48,531 bases of DNA, taken from contig NZ_KB908398.1 of assembly GCF_000381005.1 (NCBI RefSeq), forward strand, positions 1 through 48,531, read 5' to 3'. The DNA comes from Selenomonas bovis DSM 23594 (GTDB lineage: Bacteria > Bacillota > Negativicutes > Selenomonadales > Selenomonadaceae). The stretch's first letter is position 1, and each line of letters starts with the position of its first letter. A model generated the notes under the pieces. It saw only the letters and a program-made list of their open reading frames with translations, did no database searches and was not told the DNA's origin. Below are positions 1 to 8,016 of this stretch, piece after piece. The translations under genes were made by a program, and so were the position numbers.

Positions 1-35
1 CGTTCGTCCTGAGCCAGGATCAAACTCTCCATGAA
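1..35 (-). rRNA. 16S ribosomal RNA, 5' end only
   Basis: Read on the minus strand, the first bases give the universal 16S start GAGTTTGATCCTGGCTCAGG followed by ACGAACG. Only the first ~35 nt of the rRNA are in the window and the gene runs off the left edge. The exact mature 5' end (about position 35) is placed by comparison with the E. coli end, 8 nt upstream of GAGTTTGATC. Confidence 0.95.
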
Positions 36-191
36 ATATGGAAAGCCGATTGGCTCTCATTTCTCTTTTGGACCGATATATTGCTATATCAGCAAAGAAA
101 TTGCCGATTGCTATATGTTCATAGTAATCGATGTTAGATGCTCTCGCATCTCGACATCTGGCTTTACATCATATGATACATGATGTTCTGC

Positions 192-213
192 ATTGTTTAG
201 TTTTCAAAGAACA
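192..213 (-). promoter_or_regulatory. Conserved pre-16S leader motif
   Basis: On the minus strand this reads TGTTCTTTGAAAACTAAACA, the leader string commonly found upstream of Firmicute 16S genes (boxA-like antitermination/processing region). It lies between the proximal rRNA promoter and the 16S 5' end. The rest of the 36-528 interval holds leader RNA and promoters; no protein gene is supported there. Confidence 0.6.
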
Positions 214-261
214 CCCGCGATTCCCTCCGGCGCGGTGCGCCTTTCGTGAATCAGCTTCTAT

Positions 262-290
262 ATATTACCTCATCCGTTTCGGCTTGTCAA
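262..290 (-). promoter_or_regulatory. rRNA operon promoter, proximal (P2)
   Basis: Minus-strand -35 TTGACA (285-290) and -10 TAATAT (262-267) are separated by exactly 17 bp. The site points toward the 16S gene and starts a leader of roughly 220 nt. Confidence 0.85.
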
Positions 291-387
291 GAACCTTTTG
301 AATTTATTTTCGCAAGCTCTCAAGGCCGCTTGGGATCCGGCTGCCAGCGGCTTTTGCGCTCGTGGCTGTCTGCCGCCGACTCATAAT

Positions 388-416
388 ATATTACACGGTT
401 CGATGCTCCCTGTCAA
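388..416 (-). promoter_or_regulatory. rRNA operon promoter, distal (P1)
   Basis: This is a second minus-strand promoter with the same hexamers as P2: TTGACA (411-416), 17 bp spacer, TAATAT (388-393). Upstream on the minus strand lie two direct copies of AAAAAACTTTGTGAAAA (about 424-457), A-tract sequence that could act as an UP element. Tandem strong promoters 126 bp apart are typical of rRNA operons. Confidence 0.85.
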
Positions 417-528
417 TACTTTTTTCACAAAGTTTTTTCGTTTTCACAAAGTTTTTTGCTTTACTTTATTTAGTACCTAGTATAAAATTTATCTTGTTCC
501 CAAATGATAATAGAAAGAAGGGTTATTT

Positions 529-2019
529 ATGTTCGTACAAGATCTCGCCAAGCAGGGCCGTCCAGAGGATCTCGCCATCATCGATCATGAACGACGCTAT
601 ACATATGAAGCATTCGCCCAGGCTGTGGAGAACTGCCGCGACCGCCTTGCAGCGGCAGGCGTCCGCCCGGGCGACCGCGTCGGCATCTTCTCGCGCAACA
701 GCGCCGATTTCGTCTTCGCGTATTTCGGCATCGTGAGCCTCGGTGCGCTCGCCGTGCCAATCAACTTTCAGCTTTCGGCACGCGAAGTCGCATTCATCAT
801 CAAGGATGCGGGCATCAAGGAGATCCTGACCTACCAGCCGCTGAACCTCGTCGACGCACTCGCGCAGCTGCGCTACGATGCGCGCGTCACACAGCACGAT
901 ATCAAGCTCGTGAGCAAGAAAAAGCCCGATCTGCCTCCCGCCCCTGCCCTCCCGGCTGCCTTTGACGATCAGCATCCCTGCGCGATCATCTATACGTCGG
1001 GTACGACGGGCACGCCGAAGGGCGCCGTGCTCTCACACCGCAATCTCATTGCCAACGCGCAGCAGATGGAGATCATGCACTGCCGCCCGGAGCACAAAGT
1101 GCTCTGCGTGCTGCCGATGTACCACGCCTTCGGCTGGACCTGTTCAGCGATTTATCCTTTCTACTGCGGCGCAACTGTCGTCATCCTCGATCAGTTCACG
1201 CCAAAGGAGACGATCAGCACAATCCGCCGCGAGGGCATCAACGATCTCTACGTAGTTCCTTCGATCTGCAGCCTCCTTACGAAGCTCACGACAAAGGAGG
1301 ACATGCATACGCTGCGCCTCGTCGTCAGTGGCGGCACGACGCTGCCGCTCAAGATCGAGCAGGATTTCATGGAGAAATTCGGCGTCGATATCTGCGAGGG
1401 CTACGGTCTCTCGGAAACGAGCCCTGTCGTGACGATGAACCCGCCCGGCCATGCCAAGGTCGGCTCGATCGGCCCGGTCGTGAAAAACATCGACTGGCGC
1501 ATCGTCGATGCCAACGGCAACGATGTTCCCTACGGCGAGGCCGGCGAGTTCCTCGTCAAGGGGCCGAACATCATGCTCGGCTACTGGAACAATGAGGAAG
1601 CCACACAGGAAGCTATGCGCGGCGGCTATTTCCATACAGGCGATGTCGCACGCCGGGACAAGGACGGCTATTTCTACATCATCGACCGACTCAAGGACAT
1701 GATCATCAGCATGGGTGAAAATATCTATCCGCGCGAGGTCGAGGAGCTCATCTATCAGTTCCCCGGCATCGCCGAAGCGGCCGTCATCGGCATCGAGGAC
1801 AAGCTGCGCGGTCAGGCGGGTGCCTGCTTCTACAGCCTGCACGAGGGCGCGACGATCAACATCCGCGAGCTCAAGAAATTCCTCCAGGCAAACCTCGCAC
1901 TCTACAAGATTCCGCGCGAGTACCACGAGCTGCCGCACCTGCCGCGCACGGCGACAGGAAAGATTGCGAAACGCGTCATCCTCAAAGAATTCATGGATCA
2001 GAAGGCGCTGAAAAAATAA
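529..2019 (+). CDS. Acyl-CoA synthetase (AMP-forming), long-chain fatty acid--CoA ligase-like
   Basis: 496-residue adenylate-forming enzyme that would activate a carboxylic acid, probably a fatty acid, with ATP and CoA. The P-loop-like core motif YTSGTTGTPKG is at residues 155-165, the acyl-adenylate motif YGLSETSP lies mid-protein, and the hinge/C-terminal signature GDVARRDKDGYFYIIDR is followed by PRTATGK, whose lysine is the usual catalytic residue. Length matches single-domain fatty-acyl/medium-chain ligases. The start at 529 follows AAGAAGGG. It stands alone, transcribed away from the rRNA operon, and ends before a long hairpin shared with the convergent gene. Substrate chain length cannot be read from the sequence. 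Confidence 0.9.
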   Translation: MFVQDLAKQGRPEDLAIIDHERRYTYEAFAQAVENCRDRLAAAGVRPGDRVGIFSRNSADFVFAYFGIVSLGALAVPINFQLSAREVAFIIKDAGIKEILTYQPLNLVDALAQLRYDARVTQHDIKLVSKKKPDLPPAPALPAAFDDQHPCAIIYTSGTTGTPKGAVLSHRNLIANAQQMEIMHCRPEHKVLCVLPMYHAFGWTCSAIYPFYCGATVVILDQFTPKETISTIRREGINDLYVVPSICSLLTKLTTKEDMHTLRLVVSGGTTLPLKIEQDFMEKFGVDICEGYGLSETSPVVTMNPPGHAKVGSIGPVVKNIDWRIVDANGNDVPYGEAGEFLVKGPNIMLGYWNNEEATQEAMRGGYFHTGDVARRDKDGYFYIIDRLKDMIISMGENIYPREVEELIYQFPGIAEAAVIGIEDKLRGQAGACFYSLHEGATINIRELKKFLQANLALYKIPREYHELPHLPRTATGKIAKRVILKEFMDQKALKK

Positions 2020-2099
2020 GCTGCGGTGTCTGTCCTGCGCGCAGCGCAGACAGGCAGTCCACTCGTGCCCCGCAACCACTTTCACCTAAATAGGTATCC

Positions 2100-2154
2100 T
2101 TCCCAAAACATGACGGCGTGCCGCTCTATGCGGCACGCCGTCATGTTTTGGGAA
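2100..2154. terminator. Bidirectional terminator, 25-bp hairpin
   Basis: Perfect inverted repeat with arms 2100-2124 and 2130-2154 and a 5-nt loop TCTAT. The outer arms give A/T runs on both strands. It separates the convergent ligase (+) and C_GCAxxG_C_C gene (-). Confidence 0.85.
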
Positions 2155-2210
2155 AATCTGGCCCGTCATTGAGGAATCTCCCCAATGCCTGCGACACCCC
2201 CATCCGCCCG

Positions 2211-2627
2211 TTACGCTTTCACCGGAAAGACCTCCCGTGCCGCGAGCCGACAGGCGAGGCGCACGCAATCGTGGCAGGGAAGCAGCGGTTTTCCCGTCGC
2301 CACGCCCTTGAGATCCTTGCAGTAGATGGCGCCTGCCTCCTGCTCGAACGCCTTCATGAGCGTGCGCGCGAGCGCCGCGGTCTGCGGCTTCGAGTCCGGG
2401 TGCTCGAGGTGCGCCGTGCTGCGCGAGAGCCCCGCGAGCATGACGGCCCCCACGAGCGCGCCGCAGACGCCCTGCATCGTGCCCATGCCGGAGCCGAAGC
2501 CCTCCGCGATGCGGAAGACCGTCGCCTTGTCCGCTCCTGCCTCCTCTGCAAAGACACAAGCCACCGCCTGTGCGCAATTATAGCCGTCTTTCATCAGCGC
2601 GACGGCTTTCTCTGACCGTTCTTCCAT
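2211..2627 (-). CDS. C_GCAxxG_C_C family protein
   Basis: 138-residue small cysteine-rich protein. The family pattern is visible: NCAQAV (Cys18), GVCGAL (Cys55), then Cys103, Cys118/Cys121 and Cys126. Members are presumed redox or metal-binding proteins with no settled function. Start 2627 is chosen because GGCGGAG lies just upstream. An in-frame ATG 45 nt earlier would add a charged extension without a clear site. The gene lies 99 bp downstream of the PilZ gene on the same strand and may be cotranscribed. Confidence 0.8.
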   Translation of the reverse strand: MEERSEKAVALMKDGYNCAQAVACVFAEEAGADKATVFRIAEGFGSGMGTMQGVCGALVGAVMLAGLSRSTAHLEHPDSKPQTAALARTLMKAFEQEAGAIYCKDLKGVATGKPLLPCHDCVRLACRLAAREVFPVKA

Positions 2628-2726
2628 CTTGCTCCGCCTTTCCTTCTCCTGTGCGCCACGCGCAGGCGGCACCTATGCCCGCGTCAGCAGGCGTATGACC
2701 GCCGCCCGCTCTGCCCGCACAACCAT

Positions 2727-3554
2727 CTATGTACGCGGCGCGCGATCCGCAGCCGCGCCGCACGCCGTCCGCTTCGCCAACGGCTCATCGGTCGCAGATC
2801 CGCCGTGTGCCGTCCGCCTGGCCATCGACTCAGCAGCCGCAGCTTCCCTGCGCGCCGTATGATCCATACACGGCATGCGCAGGCCGCGCCGCAGATAGCT
2901 CCGCTGCAGCGTGAAGACGCTCTGAATCAAACGCTCCTGCTCGCGGGCCGTGAGGCTTTTCTCTAGTGAGACACCGACATGGTAGACGCGCCCCGTCGGC
3001 GTCTCAACCGGCGTGCAGCGCTTGACGCGCGCGACGGCGGCCAGCCGCCCGTACTGCGGCAACTGCGGGATGTCGATGGCGATCTGCGCCGCCAGCATGA
3101 CTTCCTCCGCACGCGCGAAGCAAAGCCCGCCGCCGCTGATATCGACGAGCGCCACCTCCTCCGCGTCATGCAGGCTGCCATGATCCCCCGGCAGGCGCAC
3201 GGCGAGCGGCAGGCTGATCGGCACGCGCACATAGCGGCGCATCTGAATACGCGACACCGTCGCCGGCCGCTCGAGGAACCACAGGCGCTGTGGCAGGCGC
3301 GAGCTACCGCGCAGTCCCGCCGTGAACCGATAGACGCAGCCATCCCCCGCCGCTGCGCAGGCAACCTCCGTCCCCGCAGGCGGCGCACTGCAGAACACAT
3401 CCGCCGCCACATCGAGCGCCACCGCGAGATACCGGCAGGCAATCTCCTGCAGCCGCCCAGAAACCTCGACGGGCGCATCCGCCACGCTGGTCTGCAGGCG
3501 GAGAAACTGCCCGGGATGCAGGACATCCTCCGCCCGTTTCGTATCCTTCGTCAT
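2727..3554 (-). CDS. PilZ domain protein, YcgR/flagellar-brake-like c-di-GMP receptor
   Basis: 275 residues. An N-terminal ~95-residue beta-rich YcgR-N-like segment is followed by a PilZ domain with the c-di-GMP ligands RRYVR (106-110, RxxxR) and DISGGG (138-143, D/NxSxxG). This layout matches receptors that tune flagella or exopolysaccharide in response to c-di-GMP. The last ~45 residues are an unusual Ala/Arg-rich tail with a repeated A(R/K)RTA motif, not part of the family fold. RBS AAAGGGGA precedes the start. No flagellar genes are in view. The only visible candidate source of the ligand in this window is the GGDEF fusion protein at 37833-39623. Confidence 0.82.
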   Translation of the reverse strand: MTKDTKRAEDVLHPGQFLRLQTSVADAPVEVSGRLQEIACRYLAVALDVAADVFCSAPPAGTEVACAAAGDGCVYRFTAGLRGSSRLPQRLWFLERPATVSRIQMRRYVRVPISLPLAVRLPGDHGSLHDAEEVALVDISGGGLCFARAEEVMLAAQIAIDIPQLPQYGRLAAVARVKRCTPVETPTGRVYHVGVSLEKSLTAREQERLIQSVFTLQRSYLRRGLRMPCMDHTARREAAAAESMARRTAHGGSATDEPLAKRTACGAAADRAPRT

Positions 3555-3618
3555 GAGAATGTCCCCTTTCCCCAGCCGCGTCCCGCCCGCGATGGGGCGC
3601 GGTCATCTCACCCGCATC

Positions 3619-4176
3619 TCAGACAATCTGCTCGCCGTGATAGAGCTCGCCGCCGATATGCGGCGCGACGCCGTAGCCAAGTGCCCAGGCCGTCTTGTAC
3701 TTGACCGCCTGCGCATGGATGGCCTCGACGCGGTTGATCTGCTTCTTCACCTCGCCCGGCACGCCGACGACGAGCGAGTTCGGCGGGATGACCGCGTTCT
3801 CCTTGACGAGCGCGCCCGCCGCGATGATCGAGCCGCTGCCGATCTTCGCGCCCGTGAGCACCGTCGCGTTCATGCCGATGAGCACATTGTCTCCCACCGT
3901 GCAGGCATGCACGATGGCGCCGTGACCGATCGTCACATAGTCACCGATGATGCACGGCCCCTCATCCGCGACATGCAGGCAGGCGACATCCTGGACATTC
4001 GACGCCTCGCCGATGCGGATATAGCTCACATCGCCGCGCACGACCGCGCCCGGCCAGAGACTCGCGTACTTTGCGATCTTCACATCACCGAGCACGACCG
4101 CCCCCGGCGCCACGAACGCCTCCGCGTCAATCTCTGGGAATTTGCCCATATAACCATCATTCGGAAGAGTATACAT
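3619..4176 (-). CDS. Gamma-carbonic anhydrase family protein (hexapeptide-repeat)
   Basis: 185-residue left-handed beta-helix protein of the YrdA/PaaY/gamma-CA family, with repeated hexapeptide turns from residue ~13 to 140. The three zinc-ligand histidines are conserved as His68 (CLHVAD), His85 and His90 (GHGAIVH). Many homologues have weak or unproven anhydrase activity, so the enzymatic role is tentative. RBS AGGAG lies 8 nt before the start. It is followed on the same strand, after 64 bp, by the PilZ gene. Confidence 0.88.
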   Translation of the reverse strand: MYTLPNDGYMGKFPEIDAEAFVAPGAVVLGDVKIAKYASLWPGAVVRGDVSYIRIGEASNVQDVACLHVADEGPCIIGDYVTIGHGAIVHACTVGDNVLIGMNATVLTGAKIGSGSIIAAGALVKENAVIPPNSLVVGVPGEVKKQINRVEAIHAQAVKYKTAWALGYGVAPHIGGELYHGEQIV

Positions 4177-4225
4177 ACCGCATCGCTCCTAACAAGTCAA
4201 AGCAATTTCAAGTCCAAACAAATCC

Positions 4226-4254
4226 ATTATAACACAGCAGACGCTGCCGCAAAA
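4226..4254 (-). promoter_or_regulatory. Possible promoter of the gamma-CA gene
   Basis: Minus-strand TATAAT (4226-4231) is a perfect -10. The -35 position 17 bp upstream is only TTTTGC, a poor match. It lies 50 bp before the gene start. Confidence 0.45.
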
Positions 4255-4339
4255 GAGGTAGCCGCCGCCCCGCATCATGCAATGCGCAGCGCGCAAGCCT
4301 CCATTTCGCGGGCATCTTGCGCCCGCCGGAAGCACGCCC

Positions 4340-4371
4340 CGCCAAGCGCGCTGCGCCTGGGGATATACTGT
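4340..4371 (+). repeat. Degenerate copy of the dispersed repeat, B module
   Basis: GCCAAGCGCGCTGCGCC followed by TGGGGATATAC matches the ends of the 30.6-kb B module (GCCAATCGCGCTGCGCC ... TTGGGGATTTAC) with the middle stem-loop deleted. It lies in the ~330-bp divergent gap 4177-4506, which otherwise holds promoters only. Confidence 0.45.
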
Positions 4372-4394
4372 CCATACGGAGCCGCGCTTCCTCA

Positions 4395-4423
4395 TTGACG
4401 CGCCCCCTGCCCTGTGCTAGGCT
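4395..4423 (+). promoter_or_regulatory. Possible promoter of the DUF2520-panB operon
   Basis: TTGACG (4395-4400), 17-bp spacer, TAGGCT (4418-4423), with an alternative TAATAA just downstream. The -10 is weak. It precedes the operon by about 85 bp. Confidence 0.4.
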
Positions 4424-4506
4424 AATAAGGATGGACGGTATTCCGCGAAGGAAACTGTACTATTTTTCTCCCCCCGGAGCAGCACATCACGAAAGGAGTG
4501 ATGTGT

Positions 4507-5382
4507 ATGAACATTGGTTTCATCGGCGCAGGCAAGGCCGGTTTCACCCTCGGCAAATATTTCCGCACGCATGGCATCGAAGTTACAGGCTATTACAGCC
4601 GCAGCATCCGATCCGCGCGCGAAGCCGCCGCGTTCACCTCATCGAATGTCTACGAGGACGCCGCAGGCGTCCTCTCGAAGAGCGATGTGCTGTTCCTCAC
4701 CGTCCCCGACGGGAGCATCCGCCCCACCTACGAGGCGCTCGCCCGCGGGGATATCCGGGGAAAGATTTTCTGCCACGCAAGCGGCGCGCTCACAGCAGCC
4801 GCCGCTTTCCCGGGCATCGAGCAAAAAGGAGCCTCTGGCTTTTCCGTTCATCCGCTGCTCGCCATCAGCGACCGCTACCGGTCCTATCGCGAGTTAGCGG
4901 ATTGTTTTTTTACCCTGGAAGGGCCGGAGGAGAGGCGATCTGCGCTGCGCAGCCTGCTCGAGCGGGCAGGGCTCCATGTGCAGATCATCCAAGGAGAGGA
5001 CAAGGCGCGCTACCACCTCGCCGCCGCAACCGTGAGCAACCTCGTCTGCGCGCTCTTCGCCGCGGGCGAGACGCTGCTCACGCAGTGCGGCTTCTCCGAG
5101 GCTGCCGCGCGCGCGGCGCTCGCCCCGCTCTTTCTCGGCAACGCGCGCAGCGTCGCGGCCGCGGGCGCGAGGGACGCTCTGACGGGCCCCGTCGAGCGCG
5201 GCGACCTCGGCACGCTGCGCGCCCACCTCGCCTCGCTCGGCGCGCGCGAGGATCAGCTCCTCTACCTCCTCCTCACCGCGAAGCTCCTGCCGCTCGCAGG
5301 CGCACGCCATCCGGAGCGCGATGACTCGTCCATCAAAGAATTTCTCGAAGCAGAGACGGCACGCCGTCTCGGGAAAGGATGA
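4507..5382 (+). CDS. Rossmann-like/DUF2520 domain protein
   Basis: 291 residues from the ATG at 4507, chosen because AAAGGAG sits 8 nt upstream; GTG 4498 and ATG 4501 are in frame but too close to that site. The N-terminus has the dinucleotide-binding fold GFIGAGKAG, resembling F420-dependent NADP oxidoreductases and ketopantoate reductase-type folds. A C-terminal helical DUF2520 region follows. It overlaps or abuts panB, and this gene next to pan genes is a common arrangement. A dehydrogenase role in or near pantothenate synthesis is plausible but not shown by the sequence. No panE, panC or panD is in the window. Confidence 0.8.
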   Translation: MNIGFIGAGKAGFTLGKYFRTHGIEVTGYYSRSIRSAREAAAFTSSNVYEDAAGVLSKSDVLFLTVPDGSIRPTYEALARGDIRGKIFCHASGALTAAAAFPGIEQKGASGFSVHPLLAISDRYRSYRELADCFFTLEGPEERRSALRSLLERAGLHVQIIQGEDKARYHLAAATVSNLVCALFAAGETLLTQCGFSEAAARAALAPLFLGNARSVAAAGARDALTGPVERGDLGTLRAHLASLGAREDQLLYLLLTAKLLPLAGARHPERDDSSIKEFLEAETARRLGKG

Positions 5383-5387
5383 GTCCA

Positions 5388-6200
5388 ATGAAAAACACCG
5401 TCAAGACATTCGCCAAGATGAAAGCCGCCGGCGAGAAAATCTCCATGCTGACCTGCTACGACTACACGACCGCCAAGCTCGAGGAGGCCGCGGGCATCAA
5501 CGCCATCCTCGTCGGCGACTCGCTCGGCAACGTCATGCTCGGCTACCCAGACACCCTCTCCGTCACGATGGAGGACATGATCACCTATGGCCGCGCCGTC
5601 GCGCGCGCCTGCCACGACACGATGGTCGTCATCGACATGCCATTCATGTCCTACCAGGTCTCCGCCTCCCAGGCGGTCGAGAACGCCGGCCGCCTCATGA
5701 AGGAGGGCCGCGCGAACGCCGTGAAGCTCGAGGGCGGCGCGGCCGTCTGCGCGCAGATCGACGCCATCACCGCCGCCGGCATCCCCGTCATGGCCCATCT
5801 CGGCATGACGCCGCAGTCCGTCAACGCCTTCGGCGGCAACCGCGTCCAGGGCAAGAGCGAAGACGCCGCCCAAAAGCTCCTCGCGGACGCGAAAGCCGTC
5901 GAGCGCGCGGGCGCCTTCGCCGTCGTCCTCGAGTGCATCCCCGCGGACCTCGCCGCCCGCATCACGAGAGAGCTCACCATCCCGACCATCGGCATCGGCG
6001 CGGGCGACGCCTGCGACGGGCAGATCCTCGTCTACATGGACATGCTCGGCATGTTCAGCGACTACACGCCGAAATTCGTCAAACACTTCGCGGAGCTCGG
6101 CAAAGAGATGAAAGAAGCCTTCGCCGCCTACGACCGCGAAGTCAAGTCCGGCGCGTTCCCCGACGCCGCGCACGCGTTCGGTGCGCCCGCAAAGGATTGA
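5388..6200 (+). CDS. panB: 3-methyl-2-oxobutanoate hydroxymethyltransferase (ketopantoate hydroxymethyltransferase)
   Basis: 270 residues. PanB transfers a hydroxymethyl group from methylene-tetrahydrofolate to alpha-ketoisovalerate, the first step of pantothenate and CoA synthesis. The whole TIM-barrel family pattern is visible: [23 protein letters not shown] (metal-binding Asp), [13 protein letters not shown], and IPTIGIGAG near the C-terminus. The start at 5388 (MKNTVKTF) has AAAGGA 9 nt upstream. An alternative ATG at 5379 forms an ATGA overlap with the upstream stop. Length is normal for the family. Confidence 0.95.
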   Translation: MKNTVKTFAKMKAAGEKISMLTCYDYTTAKLEEAAGINAILVGDSLGNVMLGYPDTLSVTMEDMITYGRAVARACHDTMVVIDMPFMSYQVSASQAVENAGRLMKEGRANAVKLEGGAAVCAQIDAITAAGIPVMAHLGMTPQSVNAFGGNRVQGKSEDAAQKLLADAKAVERAGAFAVVLECIPADLAARITRELTIPTIGIGAGDACDGQILVYMDMLGMFSDYTPKFVKHFAELGKEMKEAFAAYDREVKSGAFPDAAHAFGAPAKD

Positions 6201-6230
6201 GGCAGACGCCCCGCCTGTACCGGAATATCC

Positions 6231-6268
6231 GCATGAAAAAAGCCGCCCGCAGGCGGCTTTTTTCATGC
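6231..6268. terminator. Bidirectional terminator between panB and pgi
   Basis: Perfect 17-bp stem (6231-6247 with 6252-6268), loop CGCA. Six-base A and T runs sit inside the arms, so a U-tract is formed on both strands between these convergent genes. Confidence 0.9.
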
Positions 6269-6311
6269 GCAGGCGCTGTGCGCGGGACTGGGCCGCGCAG
6301 ATTCCTGCAGC

Positions 6312-7772
6312 TTATCGATCCATTTCCTTCTTCAGCTCGTTGAGACGCGGCCACATGATCTTCTTGTAGGCCTCGACGCCCGGCTGGTTGAACGCATCGA
6401 CGTCCGCGAGCTCGCCCTCGTAGGCGATGGACATCGCGAGCATGTAGAGGAGCTCGCCGAGGTGGTAGGCGTTGAGCTCCGGCAGCGTGAACGTCGCGTT
6501 GTAGCGGTGGTTGCCCGTGAGCGCGTCGGCGTTCGACTGGCGCGCGGTCTCGAGGGCGTCGCTCATCGTGACGCCGGCGATGTCGGCGAGCTTCTTCGCC
6601 TCGGGGAAGACGTTCGGAATCTTGTAGTCGTGCTTCCAGTTCTTGACCTTGAGGAACTGGATGACCTTGTTGAGGCGGCCCTCCTGGTGCTGCTGCGTCA
6701 TGGAGTGCATGTCGCGCGTACCGACGGCGACGATCGGCGTGCGGCCGTAGCAGACTTCCTTGCCCTCGCGGTTGTACTGCTTGCCGAGGGACTCGGCGAG
6801 GAGCTGGATATACCACATGGAGATGGACTCCATGTAGTCGCCGTAGGGCATCATGACCTCGATGTCGCGGCCGTGCTTCTCGCTCGCGGCGAACTTGAGC
6901 GCAGCGTTGAGCATCGCGGGGTTCTGCCAGAGGTCTTCCGTCTGGCAGGCCTTGTCCATGTCCTTCGCGCCGTCGAGGAACGCCTGGATGTCGAAGCCGA
7001 CGCAGGCCGCGAGCGTGAGGCCGACCTCCGAGAAGATGGAGAAACGGCCGCCGACGCCGTCCGGCACCGCATACTGCGGCCAGCCCTTTTCGATGGCGAG
7101 CTTCTTGAGGAGCGTCTGGTTCTCCATGTTCGGATCCGTGACGGCGACGACCTCCTGGTCGATGTCGGCGCATTTGCCGAGCTCGTCGTAGATGACCATG
7201 AAGTTCGACATCGTGTCGAGCGTGCCGCCGGACTTCGAGATGACGAGCAGGAGCACCTTGAGCTTGCCGCCCTCATGGCACTTCTTGACCTCGGCCGCCT
7301 TCTCGAGGTAGTGGATGAGATCATAGGTGCGCTGCGGGTCGATGTTGTTGCCGCTGAAATAGACTTTCGGGAAGCCGCCGCGCTCTTCCTTCGTCATGCT
7401 GTTCCAGAACTCGCCGCACTGCACGTCGAAGATGACCTTGTCGCCGAGGTAGGAGCCGCCGATGCCGAGCGAGACGACGACGTCGACGTTGTCCTTGACG
7501 TGGTCGGTGAGCTCCTGCAGATGCTTCATCGAGCTCGGGGAGTTCAGATGGCCCTCCTCGACGTAGGGGAGCTGGGAGAAGAGCACCTTCTCCGGCTCGC
7601 CGTCCTTGCTGAGGTGCGCACGGATGAAGCCCTTCTCGCGCATGACCTTCATCGCCTCGTGGGCGCGCTTGAGGTCAGCCTCGTACGACTTGAGGTCGGC
7701 GTCTGTGACCTTGCCCTCGCCGTAGAGGTTGTCATAGTCAAATTCAAAACCGGATTTCAGTTTCAGACTCAT
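6312..7772 (-). CDS. pgi: Glucose-6-phosphate isomerase
   Basis: 486 residues. Interconverts glucose 6-phosphate and fructose 6-phosphate. Family signatures are present: SLGIGGSYLG, the phosphate-binding ISKSGGTLDT, VGGRFSIFSEVGL, and QQHQEGRLNK near the active-site His. Length is on the longer side but within the family. RBS AAAAGGAG lies about 11 nt upstream. It is separated from the phosphoglucomutase gene by 244 bp containing a terminator and its own promoter, so it can be expressed independently. Confidence 0.95.
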   Translation of the reverse strand: MSLKLKSGFEFDYDNLYGEGKVTDADLKSYEADLKRAHEAMKVMREKGFIRAHLSKDGEPEKVLFSQLPYVEEGHLNSPSSMKHLQELTDHVKDNVDVVVSLGIGGSYLGDKVIFDVQCGEFWNSMTKEERGGFPKVYFSGNNIDPQRTYDLIHYLEKAAEVKKCHEGGKLKVLLLVISKSGGTLDTMSNFMVIYDELGKCADIDQEVVAVTDPNMENQTLLKKLAIEKGWPQYAVPDGVGGRFSIFSEVGLTLAACVGFDIQAFLDGAKDMDKACQTEDLWQNPAMLNAALKFAASEKHGRDIEVMMPYGDYMESISMWYIQLLAESLGKQYNREGKEVCYGRTPIVAVGTRDMHSMTQQHQEGRLNKVIQFLKVKNWKHDYKIPNVFPEAKKLADIAGVTMSDALETARQSNADALTGNHRYNATFTLPELNAYHLGELLYMLAMSIAYEGELADVDAFNQPGVEAYKKIMWPRLNELKKEMDR

Positions 7773-7922
7773 GTAGAAATGACACTCCTTTTCTTGTCGG
7801 AACCGCTGGCAGCGAACGGCGCGCCGCGCGCAACAAACGTTTGCCGTCGCGCGCGGACAGCCGCCGCGGGGACTGCAGCAGCGATTGCCTCGCCTTCAGT
7901 CGGATATTCTTATCCCGCCATC

Positions 7923-7951
7923 ATTATAGCATTGAACAAAATCGCTGTGAA
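7923..7951 (-). promoter_or_regulatory. pgi promoter embedded in the upstream terminator
   Basis: Minus-strand TTCACA (7946-7951), exactly 17 bp spacer, perfect TATAAT (7923-7928). The -35 lies within the hairpin that ends the upstream mutase gene. Confidence 0.75.
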
Positions 7952-7970
7952 CCAGCCACAGCGATTTTGT
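7936..7970 (-). terminator. Terminator of the phosphohexomutase gene
   Basis: 14-bp perfect stem (7936-7949 with 7957-7970), 7-nt loop. On the minus strand the descending arm ends in ATTTTGTT. It lies 47 bp after the mutase stop codon. Confidence 0.75.
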
Positions 7971-8016
7971 ATCATTGGACGCAAATTGTTCCGCAATCTG
8001 TAATTTTATGAGACAC

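Noticed and set aside
4189-4395. Small minus-strand frame in the divergent gap
   Set aside because: It overlaps the TATAAT promoter and the degenerate repeat, has no ribosome site and looks like random GC-rich sequence.
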